64,000 bases of DNA. Origin: Actinomycetospora chibensis (GTDB lineage Bacteria > Actinomycetota > Actinomycetes > Mycobacteriales > Pseudonocardiaceae). The notes below the pieces were generated by a model. It had not been told where the DNA came from, searched no databases, and saw only the letters and a program-made list of their open reading frames with translations. Of the stretch, positions 15,115 through 23,137 are shown in pieces (positions within the stretch are counted from its first letter, which is position 1; each line of letters starts with the position of its first letter). Location of the stretch: contig NZ_JAQZAM010000016.1 in the NCBI RefSeq assembly GCF_028737215.1, positions 1 to 64,000 of the forward strand, in the 5' to 3' direction. Both the position numbers and the translations under genes were made by a program.

Positions 15115-16520
15115 CCGAAGGCGCGCACCACACCCGCGACCGACGCGCAGACGAGGAACCCCAGCGCGATCGGCAGGAGTGTCGCCACCGCGGTCCAGCG
15201 CGCGCTGCGGGTCTCCTTCCAGATCGTCAGCACGGTCGTGCTGCACGGGTTGTGCAGCAGCGTGAAGAGCATGAGGTTCACGGCGGTGAGCAGCGTCCAG
15301 CCGCCGGCGGTCACGAGCACCGAGCCGACGGCGGCGTCGTCGCCCAGCTCGAGCATCACGCCGGGCGCCGCGCCGACGGTGTTCGCGCCGAGGGTCAGCG
15401 TCAGCATGATGATCGTCGGGATGATGATCTCGTTGGCGGGCACGGCGACGAGGTAGGCCAGCAGGATCACGCCGTTGAGGCCCAGCACCCAGCCCAGCGG
15501 CTCGAGGGCGTTCACGAGGTGCGCGGCGAGGCTCGCGTCGCCGAGGTGGACGTTGCCGATCAGCCAGATCACCGCGCCGGCCGGCGCCGCCATCATGAGC
15601 GCGCGCTTCAGGACCTTGAGCGTGCGGTCGACGATGCTGGTCCAGAGCGTGCGCCAGAGCTGCGGCGGCCGGTAGGGCGGCAGCTCGAGGGAGTACACCG
15701 AGCTCTCGCCGCGCAGCACCGTGCGCGACAGCGTCCAGGACACCGCGAGCGTGACGCCGATGCCGAGGATGACGACCGCGACGACGCTGCCGGCAGCGAC
15801 CACCCCCGCGAGTCCCGGCGGCACCACGGCCCCGACGAAGATCGTCCCCATCAGGATCAGGGTCGGCCAGCGCCCGTTGCAGATGCTGAAGTTGTTGGTG
15901 ATGATCGCGATCAGCCGCTCGCGGCGGCTGTCGATGATCCGCGTCGCGGTGACGCCGGCGGCGTTGCAGCCGTAGCCCATCATCATCGTGAGCGCCTGCT
16001 TGCCGTGCGCCCCGGACCGCGCGAAGAGCCGGTCGAGGTTGAACGCCACGCGCGGCAGGTAGCCGAAGTCCTCGAGCAGGGTGAACAGCGGGAAGAAGAT
16101 CGCCATCGGCGGCAGCATCACCGCGACCACCCACGCCGTCGCGAGGTAGACGCCGTCGACGAGCAGCCCGGTGACGAAGGACGGCGCCCCCGCGGCGACG
16201 AACACGTCGCGCAGCCAGGCGTGACCGTTCTCGACGAGCAGGACGTAGAGCAGGTCCGAGGGCACGGCCGCGCCGGCGATGGTGAACCAGAAGACGCCGA
16301 AGAACAGCACGCCCATCGCGACGAAGCCCCACACGCGGTGGGTGAGGATGCGGTCGAGCGCCCGGTCGAGGGTGAGGCGCGCACGGGCGTCGTCGCGGTC
16401 GACGCTGGTGGACGCGAGCCGGGCGGCGTCGGTGTAGAGGGACTCGACGACGCGGTCGCCGACGTCGTCGGGCAGCGCGCGGCGCAGCCGGGCGGCGTCG
16501 TCGAGGAGGTCGCTGCTCAT
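15111..16520 (-). CDS. feoB: FeoB membrane domain (split FeoB, C-terminal part)
   Basis: A 469-residue integral membrane protein equal to the permease half of the ferrous iron transporter FeoB. It has RILTHRVWGFVAMGVLFFGVFW, the Gate motifs (LPRVAFNLDRLFARSGAHGKQALTMMMGYGCNAAGV and its pseudo-repeat toward the C-terminus), NNFSICNGRWPTLI and PANEIIIPTIIMLTLTLG. It starts by a 4-bp ATGA overlap with the GTPase gene. In most bacteria both halves form one chain of about 650-800 residues; here the break lies in the GDI/linker region just before the first helix. Function as Fe(II) importer with the GTPase is expected. Confidence 0.88.
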   Translation of the reverse strand: MSSDLLDDAARLRRALPDDVGDRVVESLYTDAARLASTSVDRDDARARLTLDRALDRILTHRVWGFVAMGVLFFGVFWFTIAGAAVPSDLLYVLLVENGHAWLRDVFVAAGAPSFVTGLLVDGVYLATAWVVAVMLPPMAIFFPLFTLLEDFGYLPRVAFNLDRLFARSGAHGKQALTMMMGYGCNAAGVTATRIIDSRRERLIAIITNNFSICNGRWPTLILMGTIFVGAVVPPGLAGVVAAGSVVAVVILGIGVTLAVSWTLSRTVLRGESSVYSLELPPYRPPQLWRTLWTSIVDRTLKVLKRALMMAAPAGAVIWLIGNVHLGDASLAAHLVNALEPLGWVLGLNGVILLAYLVAVPANEIIIPTIIMLTLTLGANTVGAAPGVMLELGDDAAVGSVLVTAGGWTLLTAVNLMLFTLLHNPCSTTVLTIWKETRSARWTAVATLLPIALGFLVCASVAGVVRAFG

Positions 16521-17392
16521 CCCGCGCGCTCCACGGGGGTCGCCGGGGTCGCCAGCTCGCCGAGCGTCCCGTCGCGGACCGCGGCCTCGATCCCTGGGTC
16601 GCCCTCGAGCAGGCGCAGGGCCACCCAGCGGGCGTTGGGCACACCGGGGAACCGCCCGGCGACACGGCCGGCGAGCTCGGTCACCGCCTCCTCCAGCGCC
16701 GGGTCCTTGTGCACGAGACGCAGGGGTGCCGGCGCGTCCTCGGTGCCCGCGACCTGCGCGATCGCCGCGAGCAGGTCCGGGATGCCCTCGTTGCGGCGAG
16801 CGGCCATCGGGACGACGGGGACGCCGAGCTCGCGGGTCAGGTGCCGGGCGTCGACCGTGAGGCCGTGCCGCCGGGCCTCGTCGACGAGGTTGAGGGCGAC
16901 GACGACCCGGCCGGTGATCTGGCGGATCTGCAGCACCAGCGGCAGGTTGCGCTCCAGGCGCGTCGCGTCCACGACGACCACGACGACGTCGGGCTGCCCG
17001 AAGAGCAGCGCGTCGCGGGCGACGTCCTCGTCGGCGCTGGTGGACAGCAGCGAGTAGGTGCCGGGGAGGTCGACGAGCCGGTAGCGGGCGCCGCCGTAGG
17101 TGAAGCCGCCCTCGGCACGCGCCACCGTCTTGCCCGACCAGTTGCCGACGTGCTGGCGCAGCCCGGTGAGCGCGTTGAAGACGGTGCTCTTGCCGGTGTT
17201 CGGGTTGCCCGCCAGGGCGACGACGTGGTCGTGGCGCCCCGGGGCGAGTCCGAGCCGGGCGAGCCGGGCCCCGCCGGTGGACAGCGCGCAGGAGGCGCAG
17301 CCGGGGGCGGCGTCGTGGGAGTCGTGCGTGTCCTGCGACGGCCCCGGCCGCGGCGTCGGGAGGTCCTCGGTGCCCCCTCCCGGGCCGCGCAC
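16517..17392 (-). CDS. feoB: FeoB small GTPase domain (split FeoB, N-terminal part)
   Basis: A 291-residue protein holding only the G domain and most of the GDI domain of FeoB. After a Cys-containing leader (HDAAPGCASCALS) come Walker A GNPNTGKST, switch text VGNWSGKTVARAEG, G3 DLPGTYSL, G4 NLVD and the GDI stretch ARWVALRLLEGDPGIEAA. It controls Fe(II) flux through the membrane half encoded next. The GTG at 17392 follows the feoA stop by 2 bp. The end (TPVERAG) runs by ATGA overlap into the membrane gene. A frameshift cannot be excluded, but the coupled overlap looks designed. Confidence 0.87.
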   Translation of the reverse strand: MRGPGGGTEDLPTPRPGPSQDTHDSHDAAPGCASCALSTGGARLARLGLAPGRHDHVVALAGNPNTGKSTVFNALTGLRQHVGNWSGKTVARAEGGFTYGGARYRLVDLPGTYSLLSTSADEDVARDALLFGQPDVVVVVVDATRLERNLPLVLQIRQITGRVVVALNLVDEARRHGLTVDARHLTRELGVPVVPMAARRNEGIPDLLAAIAQVAGTEDAPAPLRLVHKDPALEEAVTELAGRVAGRFPGVPNARWVALRLLEGDPGIEAAVRDGTLGELATPATPVERAG

Positions 17393-17394
17393 GG

Positions 17395-17625
17395 TCAGCG
17401 GTCCTCGAGCTCGACGTGCACCGTGCGGGCCTGGTGGCCGCGGAGCACCACGAGGGTGCCGCGCACCTCGTAGGCCGTGGGGTCGCCCAGCGGGCTGCGG
17501 AGCTCGGCGCTGATCGAGACCCCGGGCAGCAGGCCGAGGTCCATGAGCCGCCGGCGCTCGGCGCCCCGGGTGTCCAGGGCGGTCACCACACCTCGCCGGT
17601 CTCGAGGCATCTCGTCGAGCGTCAT
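17395..17625 (-). CDS. feoA: FeoA, ferrous iron transport accessory protein
   Basis: A 76-residue SH3-like protein with the FeoA pattern TLDEMPRDRRGVVTALDTRGAERRRLMDLGLLPGVSI, then PTAYEVRGTLVVLRGHQARTVHVE. FeoA binds FeoB and tunes iron uptake. The ATG at 17625 is chosen because GAGG lies 8 nt upstream; a GTG 9 bp earlier is also in frame. It heads feoA-feoB(GTPase)-feoB(membrane). Two palindromes lie between it and the DtxR-type gene. Confidence 0.87.
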   Translation of the reverse strand: MTLDEMPRDRRGVVTALDTRGAERRRLMDLGLLPGVSISAELRSPLGDPTAYEVRGTLVVLRGHQARTVHVELEDR

Positions 17626-17643
17626 GCCCACCACCTCGGGGTC

Positions 17644-17691
17644 GGCGGCGACTTCGCCGCCTAGGAGACTGAAAGTTCGGCCAGCCGAACT
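17644..17691 (-). promoter_or_regulatory. Two palindromes upstream of feoA
   Basis: AGTTCGGC-CA-GCCGAACT (17674-17691) starts at the base next to the DtxR-type stop codon, and GGCGGCGA-CT-TCGCCGCC (17644-17661) lies 19 bp before the feoA start. Both have perfect 8-bp arms. The first is a candidate iron-regulator site; the second could form a leader hairpin or end the dtxR message. Confidence 0.5.
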
Positions 17692-18417
17692 CTACGTCGT
17701 CGGCGACCGGTGGAACACCCCTTCGACGACATCGTCGACCCACAACGAGTCGGCGAGCTCCGGGCCGAGGTCGATCTCGCGCCCGGCGTCCGCCGTCCCG
17801 TCGGAGATCCGCACCAGGAACGGCCCGCCGAACGGGCGGCGGGAGACGAGCTCCAGGCGCACGTCGAGCGCGATCGACTGCTCGCGCAGCCAGGTGAGCA
17901 TCGCGGGCTCGGTGTCGTCGACGCGGACGAGCCGCCCGTGGTCGCCGGGCTCGAGCGTGGCGAACCGGCGGCCCGAGAACGTGGCCACGGTGCCGTCGGC
18001 GGCCGGGATGGGGTCGCCGTGCGGGTCGAAGCGCGGGTGGCCCAGCCGGGCGTCCATACGGTCGAGCAGCGTCGGCGACACGTGGTGCTCGAGCACCTCG
18101 GCCTCGTCGTGCACCTCGTCCCAGCCGTACCCCAGCTCGCGGACGAGGTAGGTCTCGAGCAGCCGGTGTCGGCGCAGGACGTCCAGCGCGGCGCTCGTGC
18201 CGTCGGAGGTGAGCCGCACCCCACCGTAGGGCCGGTGCTCGATGAACCCCTGCTCGGCCAGCTTGCGCAGCATGCCCGACACGGAGGACGCGCCGACCCC
18301 GAGACGCCGGGCGAGACCCGTCGTCGTCGCCGGTCCCTCGCCGCGCTCGTCGCAGGCGTAGATGGCCTTGATGTAGTCGTCGACCGCCACCGTGCGCTGC
18401 GCGGCGGGTCCGGTCAT
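17692..18417 (-). CDS. DtxR/IdeR-family metal-dependent regulator
   Basis: A 241-residue iron- or manganese-dependent repressor. The winged helix is DYIKAIYACDERGEGPATTTGLARRLGVGASSVSGMLRKLAEQGFIEHRPYGGVRLT-like (residues about 12-70, shortened here), followed by the dimer/metal region LLETYLVRELGYGWDEVHDEAEVLEHHVSP with the Glu and His ligands, and a C-terminal SH3-like domain as in IdeR/DtxR. The ATG at 18417 is preceded by TACGCT with 6 nt between, so the mRNA is probably leaderless. Position beside feoAB points to iron as co-repressor; MntR-like manganese sensing is the alternative. Confidence 0.88.
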   Translation of the reverse strand: MTGPAAQRTVAVDDYIKAIYACDERGEGPATTTGLARRLGVGASSVSGMLRKLAEQGFIEHRPYGGVRLTSDGTSAALDVLRRHRLLETYLVRELGYGWDEVHDEAEVLEHHVSPTLLDRMDARLGHPRFDPHGDPIPAADGTVATFSGRRFATLEPGDHGRLVRVDDTEPAMLTWLREQSIALDVRLELVSRRPFGGPFLVRISDGTADAGREIDLGPELADSLWVDDVVEGVFHRSPTT

Positions 18418-18474
18418 GCCGTGAGCGTAACCGGGGAGGGGGTGGTTCCGAGGGTCGCTCACAGCGCGGTCACA

Positions 18475-18500
18475 CGCGAGTGAGGCTCGCCTTACTCGCG
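18475..18500. promoter_or_regulatory. Iron-box-like palindrome between dtxR-type gene and acyl-CoA dehydrogenase
   Basis: CGCGAGTGAGGC-TC-GCCTTACTCGCG has 12-bp arms with one mismatch. The centre TGAGGCTCGCCTTA agrees at 11 of 14 positions with the second part of the Streptomyces DmdR iron box (TTAGGCTCACCTAA, recalled). It would cover the -35 area of the promoter at 18514 (-10 TACCCT). Confidence 0.6.
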
Positions 18501-18527
18501 CGACGTCGAAAGCTACCCTCAGGGGTC

Positions 18528-19553
18528 ATGGGTGACGTGCTGGACCGGGCTCGGGACGTGGCCGCCGACGTGCTGCTCCCGTCGGCCGACGAGGTCGACG
18601 CGACCGCGACCATCCCGGAGGGCCACGTCCGCGCGCTGGCCGACGCCGGGCTCTACGGCCTCGCGGCCTCGGACGACGTCCCGTTCGAGGACTTCCTGGG
18701 CGTCGTCGAGACCCTCGCCGGTGCCTGCCTCACCACGACCTTCACGTGGATGCAGCACCACGGGGTGGTGCGCGGGCTGGCCGGCACCACCAACGCCGCC
18801 CTGCGCGAGCGCCACCTCGCCGACGCCGTCCGGGGCGCGACCCGCTGCGGAGTCGCCTTCGCCGGCGCGATCCCGCAGCCGCCGAAGCTGTGGGCGACGC
18901 GGGTCGAGGGCGGGTGGCGGCTCGACGGCGTGGCGCCGCTGGTCACGGGCTGGGGCCTCGTCGACCTCCTGCTGGTCTCCGCCCGGGATGCGGCGACGGC
19001 CGACGCCGACGACGACCGGGCCCGCGTGGTGTCGGTCCTCGTCCCCGCGCGGGCCGCCCCGGGCGTCACCGTGCACCCCCTCGACCTCGCCGCGGCGAAC
19101 GGGAGCCGCACCGTCCGCCTCGACGTCGACGGCTGGTCGGTGGGCGACGACGCGGTGGTGGCGACCCCCTCGCGCACTGAGTTCCTCGCCGGCCAGCACG
19201 CCAGTGCGCGGGTGAACGGCTGCCTCGCCCTCGGGGTGGCCGGGCGCTGCGCCGCCCTCGTCGAGGAGGCGGGCGAGCCGGGGACCGCGGAGGCGCTGCG
19301 CAAGGCGCTCGGCGCGGCGCGCAACGACCTCGACGCCGGGCTCGCCGACGCCGCCCGCATGCCGGCCGCGCGCGCCGCCGCCTCGGAGCTGGCGGTGCGG
19401 GCGGCCGCGACGCTGACCGTCGCGGTGGGCAGCCGCGCGATCGTCGGGCGCCACCCGGCCCGGCGGCTGGCCCGCGAGGCGGCATTCACGCTCGTCGCCG
19501 CAGGCCGTCCCGAGATCCGCGCCGAGCTGCTGGGTGCGCTACCGCGCATGTGA
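18528..19553 (+). CDS. Acyl-CoA dehydrogenase family protein
   Basis: A 341-residue flavoprotein-like protein of the acyl-CoA dehydrogenase superfamily, shorter than the usual 380. The N-terminal helical domain (GHVRALADAGLYGLAA, FTWMQHHGVVRGLAGT), the beta domain (RCGVAFAGAIPQPPKLWATRVEGGWRLDGVAPLVTGWGLVDLLLV) and a shortened C-terminal helical bundle are seen. The ATG at 18528 has TACCCT 8 nt upstream. It stands directly behind a DtxR-type palindrome and so may be iron-regulated, as acyl dehydrogenases in siderophore pathways are; no siderophore genes lie here. Its stop codon is inside a long terminator-like hairpin. Substrate unknown. Confidence 0.75.
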   Translation: MGDVLDRARDVAADVLLPSADEVDATATIPEGHVRALADAGLYGLAASDDVPFEDFLGVVETLAGACLTTTFTWMQHHGVVRGLAGTTNAALRERHLADAVRGATRCGVAFAGAIPQPPKLWATRVEGGWRLDGVAPLVTGWGLVDLLLVSARDAATADADDDRARVVSVLVPARAAPGVTVHPLDLAAANGSRTVRLDVDGWSVGDDAVVATPSRTEFLAGQHASARVNGCLALGVAGRCAALVEEAGEPGTAEALRKALGAARNDLDAGLADAARMPAARAAASELAVRAAATLTVAVGSRAIVGRHPARRLAREAAFTLVAAGRPEIRAELLGALPRM

Positions 19554-19593
19554 GCACTTCGGCGTGCTCTGGCACCTCGAAGTGCTCACATGC
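19546..19593. terminator. Long hairpin, bidirectional terminator-like
   Basis: Perfect 16-bp arms GCATGTGAGCACTTCG (19546-19561) and its complement (19578-19593) around a 16-nt loop that can pair further (GTGC-TCTG-GCAC). The left arm contains the dehydrogenase stop codon. The convergent VOC gene ends at 19684, so it may stop both transcripts. Confidence 0.65.
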
Positions 19594-19683
19594 CGCAGGC
19601 ACTCGAGGGGTCGTCGCGCGCCGCGCGGCGGACGCTTGTCGGTGCAACTCCAACAACCGTCCGGGCTGCGGCCCGGGGTGCCC

Positions 19684-20073
19684 CTACTCGGCGTACAGCC
19701 TGATCTCCAGGCCGTCGGGGTCGCGCAGGCCGATGAGGACCGCCCCGCCGCCGTGGCCGGTGATGATCCCGTCGTGGGGCTCGCCGAGATCGTCGAGCCG
19801 GGCGCGCCACTGTTCGACCTGTACGCGCTCGGGCACGAGCAGGGCGACCGGGTCGAAGCCTCGGAGCCCGGCGGCGCGCACGGGGTCCTCGCGCAACGCG
19901 ATCCCGGCGAGCCCGCCGTCGGGCAGGCGCAGGGCGAGGCCGCGGACGACGCCGTCCTCCTCGAACTCGATGATCACCTCGAGGCCCAGGACGCGCTCGT
20001 ACCAGGCGCGGCTGCGGGCCACGTCGGAGACGGGCAGCTTGACATGGTGGAAGCCGGTGATCGTCGCCGTCAT
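19684..20073 (-). CDS. VOC/glyoxalase-family protein
   Basis: A 129-residue vicinal-oxygen-chelate protein with one paired beta-alpha-beta module: ITGFHHVKLPVSDVARSRAWYERVLGLEV at the start and GGAVLIGLRDPDGLEIRLY at the end, with His and Glu in metal-ligand positions. Members include glyoxalases, dioxygenases and antibiotic-binding proteins. It is divergent from a TetR gene with a palindromic operator between them, so it is a likely target of that regulator. Confidence 0.8.
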   Translation of the reverse strand: MTATITGFHHVKLPVSDVARSRAWYERVLGLEVIIEFEEDGVVRGLALRLPDGGLAGIALREDPVRAAGLRGFDPVALLVPERVQVEQWRARLDDLGEPHDGIITGHGGGAVLIGLRDPDGLEIRLYAE

Positions 20074-20094
20074 GGGGACCTCACGTTTTCTGTA

Positions 20095-20120
20095 GTTGAA
20101 CTCTAGAGCTAGAGTCCAAC
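20095..20120. promoter_or_regulatory. TetR-type operator
   Basis: GTTGAACTCTAG-AG-CTAGAGTCCAAC has 12-bp arms with one mismatch. It lies between the divergent VOC and TetR genes and includes TAGAGT (20110-20115), a possible -10 box 8 nt before the tetR start. A regulator here would block both genes. Confidence 0.65.
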
Positions 20121-20123
20121 GCC

Positions 20124-20735
20124 GTGGCCGAGGGTGTCAAGAAGCGCGCGACCCGGCGCCGGATCGTCGACGCCGCGACGGCGCTGTTCGTCGCGGAGGG
20201 CTACGGGGCGACCACACTGGAGCAGATCGCGGCGCGGGCGGACGTGGCCGTGCAGACCATCTACTTCCACTTCGGTAACAAGCGCACGGTGCTCAAGGAG
20301 GCCGTCGACGTCGCATCGGTCGGCGACGACGAGCCGGTGCCGCTGCTGGATCGGCCGTGGATGGACCGGTTGCGCGCCGAGACCGATCCGGGCGCCGTCG
20401 TCGACGGCTGGGTCGCCGCGAGCCGCGAGATCGTCGAGCGGGTCGGAGGCATCATGGGCGTCGTCCGCGACGCCGCCGTGGTCGATCCCGAGATGGCCGA
20501 GCAGTGGGCGGTCAACGAGGAGCAGCGGGCGACGGCGTTCCGGACGTTCGTCGACCTGCTCGACGCCCGGGACGCGCTGCGGTCGGGCCTGTCGGCCGAC
20601 GAGGCCACCGACATCGTCGTCGCCGTGATGAGCATCGAGGTCTACCTGCTGCTGGCGCGGCGGGGTTGGACGCCCGAGCGCTGGCAGCGATGGATCACCC
20701 GGACGCTGCGGACGGCATTGCTCTCCGACGCATAG
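20124..20735 (+). CDS. TetR-family transcriptional regulator
   Basis: A 203-residue repressor. The N-terminal DNA-binding domain contains RRRIVDAATALFVAEGYGATTLEQIAARADVAVQTIYFHF-type text (residues about 9-50), and the C-terminal domain is a helical ligand-binding bundle without recognisable specificity. The GTG at 20124 follows directly on a 26-bp palindrome that is probably its own operator. Its last 41 bp overlap the end of the convergent mysD gene. Confidence 0.87.
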   Translation: MAEGVKKRATRRRIVDAATALFVAEGYGATTLEQIAARADVAVQTIYFHFGNKRTVLKEAVDVASVGDDEPVPLLDRPWMDRLRAETDPGAVVDGWVAASREIVERVGGIMGVVRDAAVVDPEMAEQWAVNEEQRATAFRTFVDLLDARDALRSGLSADEATDIVVAVMSIEVYLLLARRGWTPERWQRWITRTLRTALLSDA

Positions 20736-21801
20736 CGCTCTCGACGGCCGTCGCCAGCAGCTCGTCCAGCGGATTCCCGCCGGCCGCGGCCATGACGGCG
20801 AGCACGCTGGAGGGCGCGAACGAGCAGTAGAGGCTCGCCTCGAGGAACACGGGGCGCCCCGTGGGGTCGACGCGGAAGTCGAACAGCGAGTAGTCCCGGC
20901 ACCCGAGCGCGACGTGGCAGCGGCGCGCGGCCTCCCACACCCGGGCGGTCACCGGGTCGCCGGGGTCGACGATCAGCACCTCGGGGTTGTCCTTCGCCAC
21001 CAGGCGCAGCCCACCGGCGTCGTCGGGGGCGAGCTTGTCGTCGTAGGAGCGGACGGGCCGGGTCGCCTCGTCGAGGAGGTACTCCTCCAGCGGGAGGCCC
21101 ACGAGCTCGCCGTCCCGCTCGACCAGCCCGCACCGCACCTCCCGCCCGAGCGGGACGAACTCCTCGACCAGGACCTCCGCGGAGTGCGCGAACGCGTCGT
21201 CGAGGGCCTCGGGGAAGCCGTCGGCGGAGCGCACCAGCGTCACCCCGAGCGAGTTGTCGGCGTCCGCGGGCTTGACCACCGCGGGCGGCGCGACCGTCGG
21301 CCGGTCCCCGCGCCGTAGCACTTCGCCGTCCGGGACGTCGACGCCGGCGGCGGCGACCATCGCCTTCGCGGCGGCCTTGCGCGCCCCGATCGCCATGACC
21401 TCGCCGGTGTTGCCGACGACGGGCACGCCCAGCACCTCGAACAGCGAGCGGTAGGACGTCATGCCGGGCAGGCAGAACATCTGGGGGAGCACCACGTCGA
21501 TCCCGAGCACGCCCAGGTGTGCGAGGGCGTCGGCCGGGTCGAAGGGTGTCGCGGCGGCGATCACGTCGGCGTCGAAGGACGCCGGGAACCGCCACCGGCC
21601 GTCGGGGGAGACGACGGCCGGATGGGCCTCGTAGCGCTCCGGGTCCGCGGTGGCCGCGAGGCAGCCGCGGGCGTAGGTCAGCGAGAGGTCGGCGTGGAAG
21701 TCGCTCACGGCGGACCCGGCGAGGTGCAGCACGCGCAGGCGGGAGACGGAGCATCCGGGGGAGCACGCCGATAGGGGAGCTCGACCCGGAGAGGCGGTCA
21801 C
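20695..21801 (-). CDS. mysD: D-Ala-D-Ala-ligase-like ATP-grasp enzyme (MysD-like)
   Basis: A 368-residue ATP-grasp ligase. Conserved points are LPQMFCLPGMTSYRSLFEVLGVPVVGN, ARKAAAKAMVAAAGVDVPDG, the ATP-binding PAVVKPADADNSLGVTLV, VLVEEFVPLGREVRCGL and the metal site FLEASLYCSF. In mycosporine-like amino acid (MAA) synthesis MysD joins a second amino acid to mycosporine-glycine, giving imine products such as shinorine. The GTG at 21801 lies next to the mysC stop (21803). It is the last gene of the MAA operon and overlaps the tetR end by 41 bp. Which amino acid is added cannot be read. Confidence 0.85.
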   Translation of the reverse strand: MTASPGRAPLSACSPGCSVSRLRVLHLAGSAVSDFHADLSLTYARGCLAATADPERYEAHPAVVSPDGRWRFPASFDADVIAAATPFDPADALAHLGVLGIDVVLPQMFCLPGMTSYRSLFEVLGVPVVGNTGEVMAIGARKAAAKAMVAAAGVDVPDGEVLRRGDRPTVAPPAVVKPADADNSLGVTLVRSADGFPEALDDAFAHSAEVLVEEFVPLGREVRCGLVERDGELVGLPLEEYLLDEATRPVRSYDDKLAPDDAGGLRLVAKDNPEVLIVDPGDPVTARVWEAARRCHVALGCRDYSLFDFRVDPTGRPVFLEASLYCSFAPSSVLAVMAAAGGNPLDELLATAVESAMRRRAMPSAASG

Positions 21802-21802
21802 G

Positions 21803-23137
21803 TCAGTCCCCCGCCGGCTCGACGAGCTTGCCGATGTTGACGTCCACGCGGATCCACGGCCGGCCGGTGACGAGGTTGCGCAGCAGCAGCGACGGGATCT
21901 GCAGGTGGTGGAGCAGCAGGAACGGCAGCGGGTCGTCGCGGTCGAAGACGGCGTCGGTCCCGCGCCGGATCACGTCGAGGCGCTCGAGGGCCGTGGACGG
22001 ACGCGAGATCATCCGCCACACCTCGTGGTAGAGCCAGTAGGTCGGGCGGCTGTCCGGGCGCGGTGTCAGCGGACCCTCGCCGGGGTCCAGGTCGTCGAGG
22101 TAGGCACGGGCGAGGGCCTCGGAGTCGCGGTGGAACATCGTGATCGCCGAGTGCGTCCGCGGGTTGCACTCGAGGGCGACGAGGCCGCCCCCGGGGGTCT
22201 CGATGAAGTCGAACGACAGCTGCCCGCTGACCCGCAGCGCGCCGACGAAGCGGCGCACCCACTCCTCGATCTCCGGCTTGTCGACCATCGCGTAGTTGAG
22301 CTGGAACGCCGACGACTCGCAGCACGCCCAGACCTGCACGCGGCCGTCCCGCACGGTGCTGTGCGTGCAGTACTCCCGCCCCGGGGTGAACTCCTGGAGG
22401 ATCCAGGGCGTGTCCGCGGACATCGGCTTCGACCGCGCGAACTCCTCGGTCTCGGCCGCCGTGGGGCGCGGCAGGGTCGTGAGGTCGAGGCGTGCGACCG
22501 GGTCGTAGGGGACGCTCTTGAGGATCCAGGGCCCGGGTTCCGCGTCGAAGTCGAAGTCCTCGACCTGCTTCGCCGCGGTCACCCGGTGGGTCGCGGGGAC
22601 GGGCAGCCCGAGCGTGTCGGCGGCCTCGGCGAACCGGTCCTTGTCGTCGAGGATGCGCAGCACCTCGGGATCGGGGTGCAGCACCTCGCAGAACTCGGCG
22701 AGCACCGGCTTCGCCAGCGAGTCGTACCGGCTTGCCGCCGGGCTGCAGACCGGGACCCAGACGTCGACGCCCTCGGCGACGACGACGTCGCGCAGCGCGT
22801 CGACGTAGCCGGGCGTGCCGGGTTCCGGCACCAGGTGGAAGGCGTCGACCGCCCGCGAGAAGCGGTGCCCGGTGAGCCGGTAGCGCGCCGACTCGACCAG
22901 CACCACCCGGTGGCCCGCGGCGTGGAACGCGCGCGCCAGCGCCAGGGCCTTGGTCATCTTGCCGCCGCTGATGAGCACGGTGCGCGGGTCGTCGGCCACC
23001 GTGCGCCGCGGCGGGACCAGCAGCGAGCGCACCAGCGCCGCCCCCGTGACCGCGAGCGTCATCGGCAGCGGGACGGTCAGCAGGGCCAGCGCCCCGAGGG
23101 TCTTCGGGGCGTGGGCGAGGACGGCACGCAGGGTCAC
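21803..23137 (-). CDS. mysC: ATP-grasp mycosporine-glycine synthase (MysC-like)
   Basis: A 444-residue ATP-grasp protein whose order fits MysC, which activates 4-deoxygadusol and attaches glycine. It has an N-terminal hydrophobic stretch (LGALALLTVPLPMTLAVTGAALV, shortened), then VLISGGKMTKALALARAFHAAGHRVVLVE, the ATP-grasp part ILDDKDRFAEAADTLGLPVPATHRV, WILKSVPYDP, ILQEFTPGREYCTHS, and FIETPGGGLVALECNPRTHSAITMF. The GTG start overlaps the preceding dioxygenase stop by 4 bp. Identification rests on this context: cyclase, O-methyltransferase and a D-Ala-D-Ala-type ligase in the same coupled operon. Confidence 0.87.
   Translation of the reverse strand: MTLRAVLAHAPKTLGALALLTVPLPMTLAVTGAALVRSLLVPPRRTVADDPRTVLISGGKMTKALALARAFHAAGHRVVLVESARYRLTGHRFSRAVDAFHLVPEPGTPGYVDALRDVVVAEGVDVWVPVCSPAASRYDSLAKPVLAEFCEVLHPDPEVLRILDDKDRFAEAADTLGLPVPATHRVTAAKQVEDFDFDAEPGPWILKSVPYDPVARLDLTTLPRPTAAETEEFARSKPMSADTPWILQEFTPGREYCTHSTVRDGRVQVWACCESSAFQLNYAMVDKPEIEEWVRRFVGALRVSGQLSFDFIETPGGGLVALECNPRTHSAITMFHRDSEALARAYLDDLDPGEGPLTPRPDSRPTYWLYHEVWRMISRPSTALERLDVIRRGTDAVFDRDDPLPFLLLHHLQIPSLLLRNLVTGRPWIRVDVNIGKLVEPAGD

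Noticed and set aside
14110-16665. Single intact feoB read through the overlap
   Set aside because: The GTPase and membrane parts are in different frames with stop and start codons overlapping as ATGA; no single frame spans both.
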